The notes beneath the pieces are model-generated. The model searched no databases. It was given only the letters and a program-made list of their open reading frames with translations, and was not told where the DNA came from. The position numbers and the translations under genes are program-made. A stretch of 64,000 nucleotides of DNA, taken from the NCBI GenBank assembly GCA_016903695.1, contig JADQBB010000010.1, positions 48,370 through 112,369 of the forward strand, in the 5' to 3' direction. Below are positions 35,033-44,697 of this stretch, one piece after another; position 1 is the first letter of the stretch, and each line of letters opens with the position of its first letter. This DNA comes from Chlorogloea purpurea SAG 13.99 (GTDB lineage Bacteria; Cyanobacteriota; Cyanobacteriia; Cyanobacteriales; Microcystaceae).

Positions 35033-35353
35033 ATGCCCGAATTTTTTGATTTTTTAAAACATAAGTACGCTTATGTAGCTCTGGGTGAGTTCAAACCAGG
35101 TTGTTTCGCCGAAGCCCAGAAACTTTACGAGAAAGCGGTTTCTACCTACACCACAGGCTTTAAAGGTGCTTTTTTATTGCAGAAGCCTGGTACGGATCAG
35201 GGTATCGCCGTGATCATGTGGGATTCGATCGAGGATATGGAAGCCAATCAGAATGATAGCTTACACTTGATCATGAAAGAAATGGCTCACCTGTTCGCCG
35301 ATGCCCCCGTTACCGATTTTTACGAGGTGTGCAGCGAGATCGAACCGGCTTGA
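35033..35353 (+). CDS. Small conserved protein, possibly a dimeric alpha/beta-barrel fold
   Basis: A 106-residue soluble protein. YAYVALGEFKPGCFAEAQKLYEKAV at the start and GIAVIMWDSIEDMEANQN in the middle resemble ferredoxin-like dimeric barrels (antibiotic biosynthesis monooxygenase/Dabb type), where a strand, a helix and a second strand-helix unit repeat. I do not recognise the exact family, and no active-site residues can be named. The ribosome-binding site is weak. It converges on the M48 peptidase gene with only 9 bases between the stops. Confidence 0.6.
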   Translation: MPEFFDFLKHKYAYVALGEFKPGCFAEAQKLYEKAVSTYTTGFKGAFLLQKPGTDQGIAVIMWDSIEDMEANQNDSLHLIMKEMAHLFADAPVTDFYEVCSEIEPA

Positions 35354-35362
35354 ACGGGAGGA

Positions 35363-36325
35363 TCAATCTTTCTTCTGGGATTTAATGCGATCGATCTGAG
35401 CTTGTAATTCTTCCACTTCTCGCCGCAATCTATCCACATCTTCCTGTTTGTTCTCTACATTGACAGCGCTTTTCGCCCCCTGTTTCTTATAATTACCTTG
35501 GCGGATTTGCTGGTAAGCATTAGAACTTGACCACTCTTGTAAATAATGTACTCTCTCTACAGAAAAGGGGTGGGTTAACATATTCCCATTACCCCCGTTA
35601 TAGATCAAGAATTTGTAGATTTGATTCAGATTATCTTGGTCTAAATTGCGATAGTCTTCCGCCTGTTTGAGAAATTCATCGAGGTTACATTCGTGACCGT
35701 ATTTTTGACTTCCCCCGGCGCATTTCATTAAAGTTTTTAAAACCAATTCCAGATCGTCATTAACGAGCAATGCGGCTCTATCCGCCGACAATTCTGCTTT
35801 TCTTTTCCATTCATAAAAAGCGTAAACTAAGCCGCTACTAATGGCTTTGCCTATGCCTAAAGTTAAATCCCCTAACATCGAAGCCGCGCCCATCACCCAA
35901 AAAGACATCTGGGTTAAAATGCTGTGATTACATTTTAAATGGCCTAACTCGTGGGCTAATATAACCCGAATTTCCTCTTCTTCTAACAGGTCTAACAGGG
36001 CGGTATTAAATACTATATAGGGTTGTTCACTTCCCAATGAATAAGCGTTAACCATCGGGTTCTGACTTACGTATAAACTGGGTTCGGGTGTCATATCCAA
36101 ATCCCGCACGCACTCGCGGTAAATGCCATAAAGGGTAGAGTATTGACGGGGCCCCACTTTAATATCGTTGCCCATCAACAGAATTTTTTGGGGACGTTCA
36201 TAGATGTACTCGGAGAAGCTTTTAGCTAGTAAATCGAAACCGGGTACGGTTCTTAAAGCTTGTTCCGCCTGTTGGTCGAGGGGATGCTTGAAAGCCTCGC
36301 TGGATATATCGGGATAGGTGGGCAC
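35363..36325 (-). CDS. M48-family zinc metallopeptidase
   Basis: Zinc protease related to HtpX and Ste24. The active site is HELGH (His125, Glu126, His129) and the third ligand Glu is in KAELSADRAALL. Just after the HExxH helix comes a glycine-rich hydrophobic stretch (FWVMGAASMLGDLTLGIGKAISSGL) that could contact the membrane, but there are no clear N-terminal membrane helices as in HtpX. The last 35 residues form a charged coiled coil (VDRLRREVEELQAQIDRI). Substrate unknown. Confidence 0.88.
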   Translation of the reverse strand: MPTYPDISSEAFKHPLDQQAEQALRTVPGFDLLAKSFSEYIYERPQKILLMGNDIKVGPRQYSTLYGIYRECVRDLDMTPEPSLYVSQNPMVNAYSLGSEQPYIVFNTALLDLLEEEEIRVILAHELGHLKCNHSILTQMSFWVMGAASMLGDLTLGIGKAISSGLVYAFYEWKRKAELSADRAALLVNDDLELVLKTLMKCAGGSQKYGHECNLDEFLKQAEDYRNLDQDNLNQIYKFLIYNGGNGNMLTHPFSVERVHYLQEWSSSNAYQQIRQGNYKKQGAKSAVNVENKQEDVDRLRREVEELQAQIDRIKSQKKD

Positions 36326-36484
36326 GGTGAATTATTCTCCAAAAGTTTGATATTGCTTAGTGAGCTTTTTTAATTTTATATAAGTGTCAAGTTATTTCAT
36401 CAATCGAGGTCATCCCCATAATCGGGAATTTCCACGGGATACTAGGTCAGTGTTACAATAAAAGCGAGTTTTTCCCTATATGTC

Positions 36485-37039
36485 ATGATCGCCGTTCCAC
36501 ACTACATCAGTCCAGGAGAATATTTAGCTATCGAAAGCCAGAGCCAGATCCGCCATGAATATCGACGAGGTTTAGTGTATGCAATGGCTGGTGGTACTGA
36601 TAACCATGATCGCATTGCCTTTAACTTTCTCAAGGTGATTGATGATCATTTAGGCGACTCTACAGACTGTCGGTTTCACTCTGGCAATGTCAAAGTTAAC
36701 TATAAGGATGAATTTTATTACTATCCCGATGCTTTCGTGACCTGTGACCCCTGCGATCGCCAAAACCGTTATCTTAAACGCTATCCGAAACTGATCGCCG
36801 AAGTTATTTCCCCCAGTACGATAGCTTTTGACCAAGGAGAAAAATTCAAAGATTATCAACAGCTTGAAACCTTAGAAGAATATGTATTGATCAGCCAAGA
36901 AACTCAGCGTGTCGAATGCCGTCGCCGCACTTCCAAGGGAGTCTGGGAAACGACTATTTACGAGACCGGTGAGCCTGTCATCCTGCAAAGTATCAACCTC
37001 CAATTCCCGATCGCCGCTCTCTATCGTGGGATAGATTAG
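36485..37039 (+). CDS. Uma2-family PD-(D/E)XK nuclease-like protein
   Basis: A 184-residue member of the large cyanobacterial Uma2 (DUF820) family. Typical points are YISPGEYLAIESQSQIRHEY at the start, GNVKVNY with YYPDAFV, then LIAEVISPST and GEKFKDYQQLETLEEYVLI. The D...E-x-I order with a later Lys is the expected variant of the restriction-endonuclease-like fold. These genes are abundant and mobile in cyanobacteria, and their role is unknown. It converges on tex, with 7 bases between the stops. Confidence 0.88.
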   Translation: MIAVPHYISPGEYLAIESQSQIRHEYRRGLVYAMAGGTDNHDRIAFNFLKVIDDHLGDSTDCRFHSGNVKVNYKDEFYYYPDAFVTCDPCDRQNRYLKRYPKLIAEVISPSTIAFDQGEKFKDYQQLETLEEYVLISQETQRVECRRRTSKGVWETTIYETGEPVILQSINLQFPIAALYRGID

Positions 37040-37046
37040 ACAATAA

Positions 37047-39206
37047 CTAGAGAAAGCTAACTTCCTTGATCGATAAACTGATTCTCTTTAATTTCTCGTT
37101 GACTTCCATAACTTTCACTTTCACTACCTGTCCTACTTTCACCACTTCTTTCGGATCACTGACGAATCGATCGGCTAACTGGGAAATATGAATCAAACCG
37201 TCTTGATGTACTCCTATATCCACGAATGCCCCGAAGTTCACAACGTTGGTAATAATACCTTCTAATATCATTCCCTCTTTTAAATCTTTCACCTCCGTTA
37301 TGCCCTCTTGAAAGTTAGCGTATTGGAACTGTTCTCTAGGATCACGCCCCGGCTTTTCCAGTTCTTTAATTACATCTTCTAAAGTAGGTAAACCCACTTT
37401 ATCGGTGACGAATTGTTGGAGATTGATTTTCTTCAACTGACTAATATTCTCGGTAATTTGTCGAGGCGAGATATGGAGAGTTGCGGCTATCTTTTCTACG
37501 AGTTCGTAACTTTCGGGATGCACCGCCGTATTATCTAAGGGATTACTACCGTTTCTAATTCTCAGGAATCCCGCAGCCTGTTCAAAAGCTTTCGGCCCTA
37601 ATTTAGTAACTTTTAATAACTCCAGACGGCTTTTAAACTCTCCCTTTTGATTCCTGTAAGCCACTATATTAGTAGCGATCGTTGGTGTGATACCCGACAC
37701 GAATCCCAGTAATTCTTTCGAGGCGGTATTCAAGTCCACGCCCACATAATTGACGCAACTTTCCACCGTTTCATCCAATTTTTTCTTCAGTAATTTTTGC
37801 TCCACATCGTGCTGGTACTGACCGACACCTATAGATTTCGGATCGATTTTCACCAATTCCGCTAACGGGTCTTGTAGTCTCCTACCGATACTGACTGCGC
37901 CCCGGATGGTAAGGTCTAAATCGGGAAACTCCTCCCCCGCTAATTTTGAGGCCGAATAGATAGAAGCCCCGGATTCGTTGACGATCACTTTCAGGGGTTT
38001 TTGGGGGAAAGATTTAATCGCATCGGCGATAAATTGTTCTGTTTCTCTAGAAGCCGTGCCATTGCCGATCGCGATCAATTCTATCTTATATTTCTCCACC
38101 AATCCCCGCACTATATTCGCTGCTTCTAAACGGAGTTTCTCTCCCGAATGAGGGAAGACGGTCTTATATTCTAGAAACTGTCCGGTAGTGGACAATACCG
38201 CTATCTTACACCCTGTTCTAAAACCTGGGTCAACCCCTAATGTAGGTTTCATTCCCGCGGGGGGTGATAATAATAATTCCCTCACATTCACGGCGAAGGT
38301 CTGAATAGATTCCAAATCCGCCCACTCTTTCCTCTCGTTTCTCACAAATAGCAGGAGAGAAGGTTTTATCAAACGGTTAAAAGCATCTTTGAGTAGTTTT
38401 TGATAGAAGTTTTTGACCGCGGGCTGTTTGGTTTTTATCTCCTGCCGGTAGAGATAATCGAGAACGAAGTTTTCATCATAATCTATATCCAGGGAGATGA
38501 TATTTTCCGACTCTCCCCGCAACAGGGCGAGGATACCGTGGGCGGCGATTTTTCTGACGGGTGCGCTGTATTTCCGATACATTTCGTATTTAGTTGTGCC
38601 TTCGGGATACTCTTCCTTGACTTTCGAGATGAAGACTCCCTCTTTGAATAAATACTCTCGTAAGTAAGCCCGCAGATTCGCTTTGTCGGCCACTTCTTCG
38701 GCTAATATATCGGCGGCCCCGGTTAAAGCTTCTTCGCTATTTTTCACACCTTTATCGGCGTTGATATATTGAGCCGCTTCCCCTTCTATATCTACAGGTT
38801 TAGCTAGAGGATGATTGAGGGATTTAATCCAATCCGCTAAAGCTTCTAAACCTTTCTCCTTGGCTATGGTGGCCTTAGTGCGCCGTTTGGGTTTGTAGGG
38901 GAGATATAAATCCTCTAATTGGGTTTTGGCGGTGCAATTTTCAATCCTGGCTTTTAACTCCTCGGTCAGTTTATTCTGAGCGCGGATAGATTCGATGATA
39001 GTGGTTTTTCGCTCTTGTAACTCGGTAAGATAGGAAAAACGATCGAATATGTTCCTCAACTGGTTTTCATCTAACGAGCCGGTTTTTTCCTTGCGATACC
39101 TGGCGATGAAAGGAATCGTCGCCCCCGAACCGTACAACTCTAAAGCACTGTCCACCTGACGCGGTTGAAGAGATAATTCTCCAGCTATCACTTCTACTAT
39201 GGTCAT
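37047..39206 (-). CDS. tex: Tex-family RNA-binding transcription accessory protein
   Basis: A multidomain nucleic-acid-binding protein. It has an N-terminal helical Tex region (IPFIARYRKEKTGSLDENQL), a YqgF/RuvX-like domain (about 320-460, with TLGVDPGFRTGCKIAVL), helix-hairpin-helix units (about 490-560, VNYVGVDLNTASKELL) and a C-terminal S1 RNA-binding domain (about 645-716, GAFVDIGVHQDGLIHISQLAD). Tex proteins influence transcription and toxin expression in some bacteria. At 719 residues the length is normal. Confidence 0.95.
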   Translation of the reverse strand: MTIVEVIAGELSLQPRQVDSALELYGSGATIPFIARYRKEKTGSLDENQLRNIFDRFSYLTELQERKTTIIESIRAQNKLTEELKARIENCTAKTQLEDLYLPYKPKRRTKATIAKEKGLEALADWIKSLNHPLAKPVDIEGEAAQYINADKGVKNSEEALTGAADILAEEVADKANLRAYLREYLFKEGVFISKVKEEYPEGTTKYEMYRKYSAPVRKIAAHGILALLRGESENIISLDIDYDENFVLDYLYRQEIKTKQPAVKNFYQKLLKDAFNRLIKPSLLLFVRNERKEWADLESIQTFAVNVRELLLSPPAGMKPTLGVDPGFRTGCKIAVLSTTGQFLEYKTVFPHSGEKLRLEAANIVRGLVEKYKIELIAIGNGTASRETEQFIADAIKSFPQKPLKVIVNESGASIYSASKLAGEEFPDLDLTIRGAVSIGRRLQDPLAELVKIDPKSIGVGQYQHDVEQKLLKKKLDETVESCVNYVGVDLNTASKELLGFVSGITPTIATNIVAYRNQKGEFKSRLELLKVTKLGPKAFEQAAGFLRIRNGSNPLDNTAVHPESYELVEKIAATLHISPRQITENISQLKKINLQQFVTDKVGLPTLEDVIKELEKPGRDPREQFQYANFQEGITEVKDLKEGMILEGIITNVVNFGAFVDIGVHQDGLIHISQLADRFVSDPKEVVKVGQVVKVKVMEVNEKLKRISLSIKEVSFL

Positions 39207-39223
39207 GGATTACCCCTATACGC

Positions 39224-40492
39224 TCACATATTAACTACGGATGCGGGGCCGACTAAAGAGATGTAAGGCTCTTGTAAATAACGACTTGCCACATCCTGTA
39301 TCATCTCTACTGTAATATCTTTAACGGTGCGTGGGAAAATTTCGTCGTATTCTATGCCCAATCCTAACGTCTCATACCAACCGTATAATTGAGCTAATTC
39401 GGCGTTAGTTTGTTTACCTAAAGCATACTGCCCCAGTAATTTATTTTTCGCTGATTGTAATTCTTCTGGAGTTAACAGGATTTCCCGCAAACGTGACGCT
39501 TCCGCCGATAATCCCTCTAGGGCGATCGAAGTGTTATCGGGGGCCGTACCCATATACATGACGAAACTAGAGGTATCTAAACGGGTGGGATAGAGACAGG
39601 ATACATCATAAGCCAAACCCCTTTTCTCTCTCAACTCCACGAACAGACGACTGGATAAACCGTTACCGAGGTAAGTGCTTAATAACTTCAATGTCGCGTA
39701 GTCCTGGTGTTTCACCGGCACACCTAAATAACCTAACATAACGATCGCCTGTTGGGTTTCCCGCGCCGTTATCCTTCTGGAGGGATTGACTATGGGCGGC
39801 GATAACTCCAGAGACTCCATACTATCTCCTGGATTTTGCCAAGGGGCGAAAGTTTCTTTCACTAAATCTATGGCACTTTCTAAATCTATCCTGCCCGAAA
39901 TACTGATGATGGTGTTATCAGGGCGAAAAAACTGGGCGTGGGCCGATTGTAAATCGAATCGCGTTAATCCCGATACGGTTTCCTCTGTGCCTAATACCGA
40001 TACCCCGTAGGGGTGAAGGGGATACATGGCCTCTCTCAATTGATTGAAAGCAATATTAAAAGGTTGTTCCGATTGCGATCGAATACTCTGGCGAGTTATC
40101 TTCTTCTCTAGTTCTATCTCGCCCTCGGTCAAACTCGGTGATAATAGAATTTCCGCTGCCAATCCTAACATGAACGCGAAATCCGCCGACACGGTTTTCA
40201 AACTCAGTAAAAAATAATCGGTAGCCGTATCCGCACCGAGATTAGCACCGATGGATTCTATGGTTTCCGCTATCTCTACCGCGCTGCGTTTCTCGGTGCC
40301 TTTGGTTAACAGTGTGGCTAACAGGTGGAATAATCCCGCTTTCTCCCTTTTCTCCCAGCGAGTGCCGCCATTTTTCAGAAAGATTCTGCCGCTGATAATA
40401 TCTGCCGTGGGATTCTCTATATGTAGGAGGGTGATACCGTTATCTAAAACTTGGCGGTGAATTTGTTGGGTTTCGAGGGCTGAATGGGTCAT
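39224..40492 (-). CDS. M16 peptidase, inactive-type partner subunit
   Basis: M16 (pitrilysin family) fold of 422 residues. The zinc motif HxxEH of active subunits is absent: GLFHLLATLLTKGT stands at that place, lacking the Glu and second His. The C-terminal half keeps FVELREKRGLAYDVSC, whose Arg and Tyr help bind substrate in the partner's active site. This is the pattern of the non-catalytic member of a heterodimeric M16B protease. It starts 2 bases after the stop of the catalytic subunit gene. Confidence 0.9.
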   Translation of the reverse strand: MTHSALETQQIHRQVLDNGITLLHIENPTADIISGRIFLKNGGTRWEKREKAGLFHLLATLLTKGTEKRSAVEIAETIESIGANLGADTATDYFLLSLKTVSADFAFMLGLAAEILLSPSLTEGEIELEKKITRQSIRSQSEQPFNIAFNQLREAMYPLHPYGVSVLGTEETVSGLTRFDLQSAHAQFFRPDNTIISISGRIDLESAIDLVKETFAPWQNPGDSMESLELSPPIVNPSRRITARETQQAIVMLGYLGVPVKHQDYATLKLLSTYLGNGLSSRLFVELREKRGLAYDVSCLYPTRLDTSSFVMYMGTAPDNTSIALEGLSAEASRLREILLTPEELQSAKNKLLGQYALGKQTNAELAQLYGWYETLGLGIEYDEIFPRTVKDITVEMIQDVASRYLQEPYISLVGPASVVNM

Positions 40493-40494
40493 TC

Positions 40495-41784
40495 TTAATC
40501 ACTGGGTTGCATTATGGTAACTGCGTAACACTGGGTGGATAGATACTGATGGGCTAAACGTTGAATATCTTCCGGGGTGAATTTTTTGATAATCTCTGGA
40601 TATAGCACCGACATTCGCGGTTGTTCGAGAATTTGATAGTAACCGTACAATCCTGCTAATTGTCCTGGTGTTTCCGTGGAGAAGTAATAATCGTGACACA
40701 GTATCTTTTGAGCGCGTTGTAATTCTTCGAGGCCCGGCGCTTGATTCCGTAAACGGGTTAATTGTTCACACAATAAGTTTTCTACCTCTTGTATATGGGG
40801 GGCGAGTAACCAGGTATTGATGGTAAATAAGCTAGAGTCTCGCTGTAGGGAGAAAGCACTATCTACATCCAATACTAACTGATGTTCCTCCCGTAATTGT
40901 TGTACTAGACGCGAACAACGCCCGCCCCCTAATAATACCGAGATTAAATCCAATCCGATCGCATCCTCGATTCTGTCTACTCCCGGCCCCGTCCATCCCA
41001 TTTGTAAGCGTGACTGTTCTAATCTGGGTAGATAGAGGTGCGATCGTCTAATATCTATTAAAGGGGGTTCAGCTTCAATGTTACTACTCGGACACTCTGA
41101 AGGTGCGGGAAACTCGGAAAAGTTTTCGTAGACTATATCCATGGCCTCGTTTTCTTCTACACCACCCACTATCACTACCGTCATGTTTTGCGGTTGATAA
41201 TAAGTTTGATGGAAACAACGCATTTGATTCGGTGTCATCCGCAGTATTCTTTCTTCATCCCCCAAAATAGGACGGCCGTAGGGATGACGACTGTATAGAG
41301 ATTCCACGAGAGTTTGATAACCCATCCAATCGGGATCATCGTAACACGATCGCATTTCTTCCATCACCACCTCTTTCTCACAATAGAAATCCTCGTCGGC
41401 TATCTCCGCGTACAGCAGTATTTCCGCCAAGTAAGGTAATGTGGTTTTTAAATTGTCTCTATCGGTAGTGAGATAAAAGTGAGCATAGTCATGACTGGTG
41501 GCTGCGTTGGTCATCCCGCCGCAATTTTCTATTACCCAATCGAATTCCCCCGGCGCTACCTTTTTAGTTCCTTTAAAGACCATGTGTTCTAAAAAGTGCG
41601 CCATTCCACACCAATCATCCGGCTCTAATATAGCGCCGCCGTCAACCCATACATCTACCACGACGACGGGAGTGACGGGGATATATTGATGGATAACCGT
41701 TAACCCGTTATCTAATTGTAGAATCTTAGCAGGAAATTGATTTGTGACCTTAGGTTGTGTTAGCTTAACCAAGTTTTGTATCAA
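40495..41784 (-). CDS. M16 zinc peptidase, catalytic subunit
   Basis: The zinc-binding motif is complete: His63-Phe-Leu-Glu66-His67 (HFLEHMVFKGT), with the distal Glu in EKEVVMEEMRS about 76 residues later. N-terminal LDNGLTVIHQYIP and GGMTNAATSHDYAHFYL are usual for M16B processing-peptidase-like enzymes. The length is 429 residues. No signal peptide is evident. It heads a two-gene unit with the inactive partner. Confidence 0.93.
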   Translation of the reverse strand: MIQNLVKLTQPKVTNQFPAKILQLDNGLTVIHQYIPVTPVVVVDVWVDGGAILEPDDWCGMAHFLEHMVFKGTKKVAPGEFDWVIENCGGMTNAATSHDYAHFYLTTDRDNLKTTLPYLAEILLYAEIADEDFYCEKEVVMEEMRSCYDDPDWMGYQTLVESLYSRHPYGRPILGDEERILRMTPNQMRCFHQTYYQPQNMTVVIVGGVEENEAMDIVYENFSEFPAPSECPSSNIEAEPPLIDIRRSHLYLPRLEQSRLQMGWTGPGVDRIEDAIGLDLISVLLGGGRCSRLVQQLREEHQLVLDVDSAFSLQRDSSLFTINTWLLAPHIQEVENLLCEQLTRLRNQAPGLEELQRAQKILCHDYYFSTETPGQLAGLYGYYQILEQPRMSVLYPEIIKKFTPEDIQRLAHQYLSTQCYAVTIMQPSD

Positions 41785-41875
41785 TGGGTTTTGTTAACTG
41801 TGATACCTTGTCATCATATCTCTTTAGATCACCTGTTTTGTCAATTCTATATCTGGAAACTATGACAGAGAGGGA

Positions 41876-41896
41876 TAGTGGTTAGTGGTTAGTGGA
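41876..41896. repeat. Three tandem heptamers TAGTGG(T/A)
   Basis: TAGTGGT, TAGTGGT and TAGTGGA follow one another without gaps just before the coaX ATG (41899). Short heptanucleotide repeats of this kind are common between cyanobacterial genes. They resemble one unit of the CTAG array at 22145-22190. Confidence 0.85.
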
Positions 41897-41898
41897 TA

Positions 41899-42654
41899 AT
41901 GGACGGTCATGATACGGTGGTTTTGGTGATTGGGAATACACGACTACATTGGGGGTGGTTTCGAGATACTTTTTTAGAAGGGGTTTGGCATACCGGACAT
42001 TTAATAAAAGATATTTCTCCCGATGATGCGCCGGATTTTCTGCCGGAAATTTTAGCCCGATTATTGAGGCGGGAAACTAGAGTGTTAATCGCTTCGGTAG
42101 TTGACAAACAAACCCAATTGTGGGGGGGTTATCAGGCGGTAAGAGAGATAACTTTAAAAGATGTGAATTTAGCCGGATTATACAAGGGTATGGGGATCGA
42201 TCGAGCTTTAGCTCTCTGGGGCGGGGCCAGTACCCACGGTTATCCCTGCCTAGTGATAGATGCGGGTACTGCTTTAACGATCACGGGGGTGGATGCTCAG
42301 AAAGTGTTAGTCGGGGGTGCTATATTACCGGGGCTAAGAACTCAATTCGATAGTTTGTCTCAAAAAACCGCAGCCTTACCGAGTATTTCTTTACCTCATA
42401 ATTTACCGTCTCTCTGGGCGACGAATACCGGGGGGGCTATGGAAGCCGGAATTATCTACAGCGTCTTAGGGGGGGTGAGTTATCATGTGCGGGAGTGGTT
42501 GGCGAGGTTTCCCGATAGTGCGGTGATTATTACCGGGGGAGATGGGGAGTATTTGGAAAGGTATTTACGGGAATACGATCGTGCTTTAGCGTCGAAAATT
42601 ATACTAGATGATAAGGTGATATTTTGGGGTACGCTACAGTGCCTACTCGATTAA
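41899..42654 (+). CDS. coaX: Type III pantothenate kinase
   Basis: Phosphorylates pantothenate in the first step of coenzyme A synthesis. It belongs to the ASKHA fold: phosphate-1 motif VIGNTRLHWGWF (residues about 10-21), VIDAGTALTITGVD (about 126) and GGAILPGLRTQFDSLSQKTAALP, the family signature. The length is 251 residues. The ATG lies 2 bases after a heptamer repeat, so no normal ribosome-binding site is present apart from the GTGG-rich repeat itself. Confidence 0.9.
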   Translation: MDGHDTVVLVIGNTRLHWGWFRDTFLEGVWHTGHLIKDISPDDAPDFLPEILARLLRRETRVLIASVVDKQTQLWGGYQAVREITLKDVNLAGLYKGMGIDRALALWGGASTHGYPCLVIDAGTALTITGVDAQKVLVGGAILPGLRTQFDSLSQKTAALPSISLPHNLPSLWATNTGGAMEAGIIYSVLGGVSYHVREWLARFPDSAVIITGGDGEYLERYLREYDRALASKIILDDKVIFWGTLQCLLD

Positions 42655-42699
42655 AATCATTTAAAATGAATGTTAGATGGGGTAACATAATAATTTTTA

Positions 42700-42888
42700 A
42701 TGCCTACCAGTGCCCAACTAGTCAGCTTGTATCGTATAAGTTATCAACTCACATTTACGATGCTCCAACCTATATATTTAATCTGCATTGATGCGCGGAC
42801 TCAAAATTTGTACATTCTGGCTGGTTATCAAGAAGAACTTGAATTCATAATTTTACCTGACGGAGAATTGTCCGATGAGCCGAATTAA
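42700..42888 (+). CDS. DUF6888-type small protein
   Basis: A 62-residue protein: MPTSAQLVSLYRISYQLT, then QPIYLICIDARTQNLYILAG and IILPDGEL. This pattern fits a cyanobacterial family of small proteins (DUF6888, from memory) found paired with DUF6887. The fold is probably beta-rich and the function is unknown. The end overlaps the next gene's start by 14 bases, so the two are translated as a unit. Confidence 0.65.
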   Translation: MPTSAQLVSLYRISYQLTFTMLQPIYLICIDARTQNLYILAGYQEELEFIILPDGELSDEPN

Positions 42889-43084
42889 CTACGATACGAT
42901 GTCAGATACCCAATTGAAGGAGTATTTTCTCAAGCATCGTGGAGATGAAGCCGCTTTTCAAGCCTATCTGGACAGGCTCGGGCAACGTCCGCGCCGGATT
43001 ATCGCCCGCCCCGATGACCCTGATTTTGACGAGAAAGTACAAGCGGCTATTCGGCAAAAGCTAAAACGATCCAAGGACTCGTGA
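42875..43084 (+). CDS. DUF6887-type small protein
   Basis: A 69-residue charged protein: NYDTMSDTQLKEYFLKHRGDEAAFQAYLDRL, followed by PDDPDFDEKVQAAIRQKL. This fits the cyanobacterial DUF6887 family (from memory). It is mostly helical, with no membrane segment. It overlaps the DUF6888-type gene by 14 bases. Such tiny overlapping pairs are often considered toxin-antitoxin-like, but nothing here proves that. Two small hairpins (around 43105 and 43123) lie in the following 140 bases. Confidence 0.68.
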   Translation: MSRINYDTMSDTQLKEYFLKHRGDEAAFQAYLDRLGQRPRRIIARPDDPDFDEKVQAAIRQKLKRSKDS

Positions 43085-43227
43085 GGCTAGCGCCTATCCG
43101 GTTAGAGAAGTTTTCTCGATCGAGTAGTGGGGTCTTTTCTCACTACTACACATACCGGTTTCCACGCCCTTCTAGGAAGCGGAAAAATTGTTAAACTGAA
43201 AGTTAAAGCATCAGTAAGCCCTAAATT

Positions 43228-44697
43228 ATGTCACCGACCTTACTAATATCCAAAGAAATCCCGTCACTGCAATACAATCCTAGTATCGATCGATTTGACG
43301 CTTCCTGGGCCGCACCTCTGTCAACCCTCCTCGGATTGGGAAGGGCAGCGGGTGCAGACTTCATAGAATTTTTTCTAGAAAAAGTTAATTACATCAGTTG
43401 TCTCGCGGAAGACGATATTATCACCTCTATCTCGCCCCGCCTCTCCACCGGCGCGGGGATTCGTCTTTTTAAAGGCAAGGGAGACTGTTACGTCAGTACC
43501 AACGATATAACTTTCAACGGCTTGAAAAAGGCCCTGGAGAAAGGCTTATCCATCCTCGGCCTACAGTTACCCACACCTAACGCCTTCACGCCGGAGATCA
43601 ATTTAGAAATCCTACGGGATTACGGCACTTACAGACAGAAAGAGTCCTGGTTATCGTCTTGTAGTTCCATGCAGGAAATGGGCGACGTACTTCTAAGTGC
43701 TAACGCCGAGATTAAAAAAATCGCCACCCACGTACAATCTCGCCGCGCAGCCTATTTCCGTGATTGGCAAGAAGTATTAGTCGCCGCCAGTGATGGCACT
43801 TTCGCCCGCGATATTCGCCTCACTCAATCCGTGGGTTACAATCTCCTCTGCGCCGACGGGGCCAATCGCTCATCCATTGGCAAGAGAGACGGCAATACCA
43901 GCAATCCAGGTTTCTTGCGGGAGTGGGATTATCGCGGGGTGGCCGAGGAAGTGAGCGAATCCGCAGGTAGAATGCTTTACGCCGATTATGTGGAGTCGGG
44001 TAACTATCCTATCATCATGGCTAATCAATTCGGCGGCGTGATCTTCCACGAAGCTTGCGGACATCTTTTAGAAACCACCCAGATCGAACAGAAAACCACT
44101 CCTTTCTTAGATATGAAAGGGCAGAAAATTGCCCATGAAAATCTCACCGCGTGGGATGAAGGATTATCCGATAAGGCATTCGGTACGATCGATATGGACG
44201 ATGAAGGTATGCCCACTCAAAGAACATTATTGATCGAGAATGGCATCCTGAAAAACTTTATCGCTGACCGTACCGGTTATATACGCACTGGTAATCCCCG
44301 CACCGGTAGCGGACGGAGACAGAATTATAATTACCCTGCGGCTTCGAGAATGCGTAACACCTATATCGCCCCCGGTGACTACAGTATAGAGGACTTGTTC
44401 AACTCGATCGACAAAGGTATCTACTGTAAGAAAATGGGCGGCGGTAGTGTCGGTGCGACGGGCGAATTTAACTTCGCTGTCGAGGAAGCTTACCTCATCG
44501 AAAACGGTAAACTGGGCAAACCTCTCAAAGGGGCTACCCTGATCGGCTCGGCTAAGGAGATAATGAATAAAATCTCCATGTGTTCTCAAGATTTGGGACT
44601 GGCTGCGGGTTTTTGCGGCTCGGTGAGTGGTAGTGTGTATGTAACCGTAGGGCAACCTCATCTAAAAGTAGATTCTATTACCGTGGGCGGACGCTAA
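43228..44697 (+). CDS. tldD: TldD-type metalloprotease subunit
   Basis: The catalytic half of the TldD/TldE (PmbA) protease, which digests unfolded or leader peptides. The metal site is HEACGH around residue 274 (H-E-x-x-x-H), with surrounding [14 protein letters not shown]. The C-terminal [24 protein letters not shown] and [24 protein letters not shown] are diagnostic. At 489 residues it is complete. Its last base overlaps the first base of the DUF456 gene (TAATG), and pmbA comes next. Confidence 0.95.
   Translation: MSPTLLISKEIPSLQYNPSIDRFDASWAAPLSTLLGLGRAAGADFIEFFLEKVNYISCLAEDDIITSISPRLSTGAGIRLFKGKGDCYVSTNDITFNGLKKALEKGLSILGLQLPTPNAFTPEINLEILRDYGTYRQKESWLSSCSSMQEMGDVLLSANAEIKKIATHVQSRRAAYFRDWQEVLVAASDGTFARDIRLTQSVGYNLLCADGANRSSIGKRDGNTSNPGFLREWDYRGVAEEVSESAGRMLYADYVESGNYPIIMANQFGGVIFHEACGHLLETTQIEQKTTPFLDMKGQKIAHENLTAWDEGLSDKAFGTIDMDDEGMPTQRTLLIENGILKNFIADRTGYIRTGNPRTGSGRRQNYNYPAASRMRNTYIAPGDYSIEDLFNSIDKGIYCKKMGGGSVGATGEFNFAVEEAYLIENGKLGKPLKGATLIGSAKEIMNKISMCSQDLGLAAGFCGSVSGSVYVTVGQPHLKVDSITVGGR

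Noticed and set aside
43105..43147. Hairpins after the DUF6887-type gene as a terminator
   Set aside because: The stems (GAGAA/TTCTC and AGTAGTG/CACTACT) are not followed by a T run; kept only as a remark.
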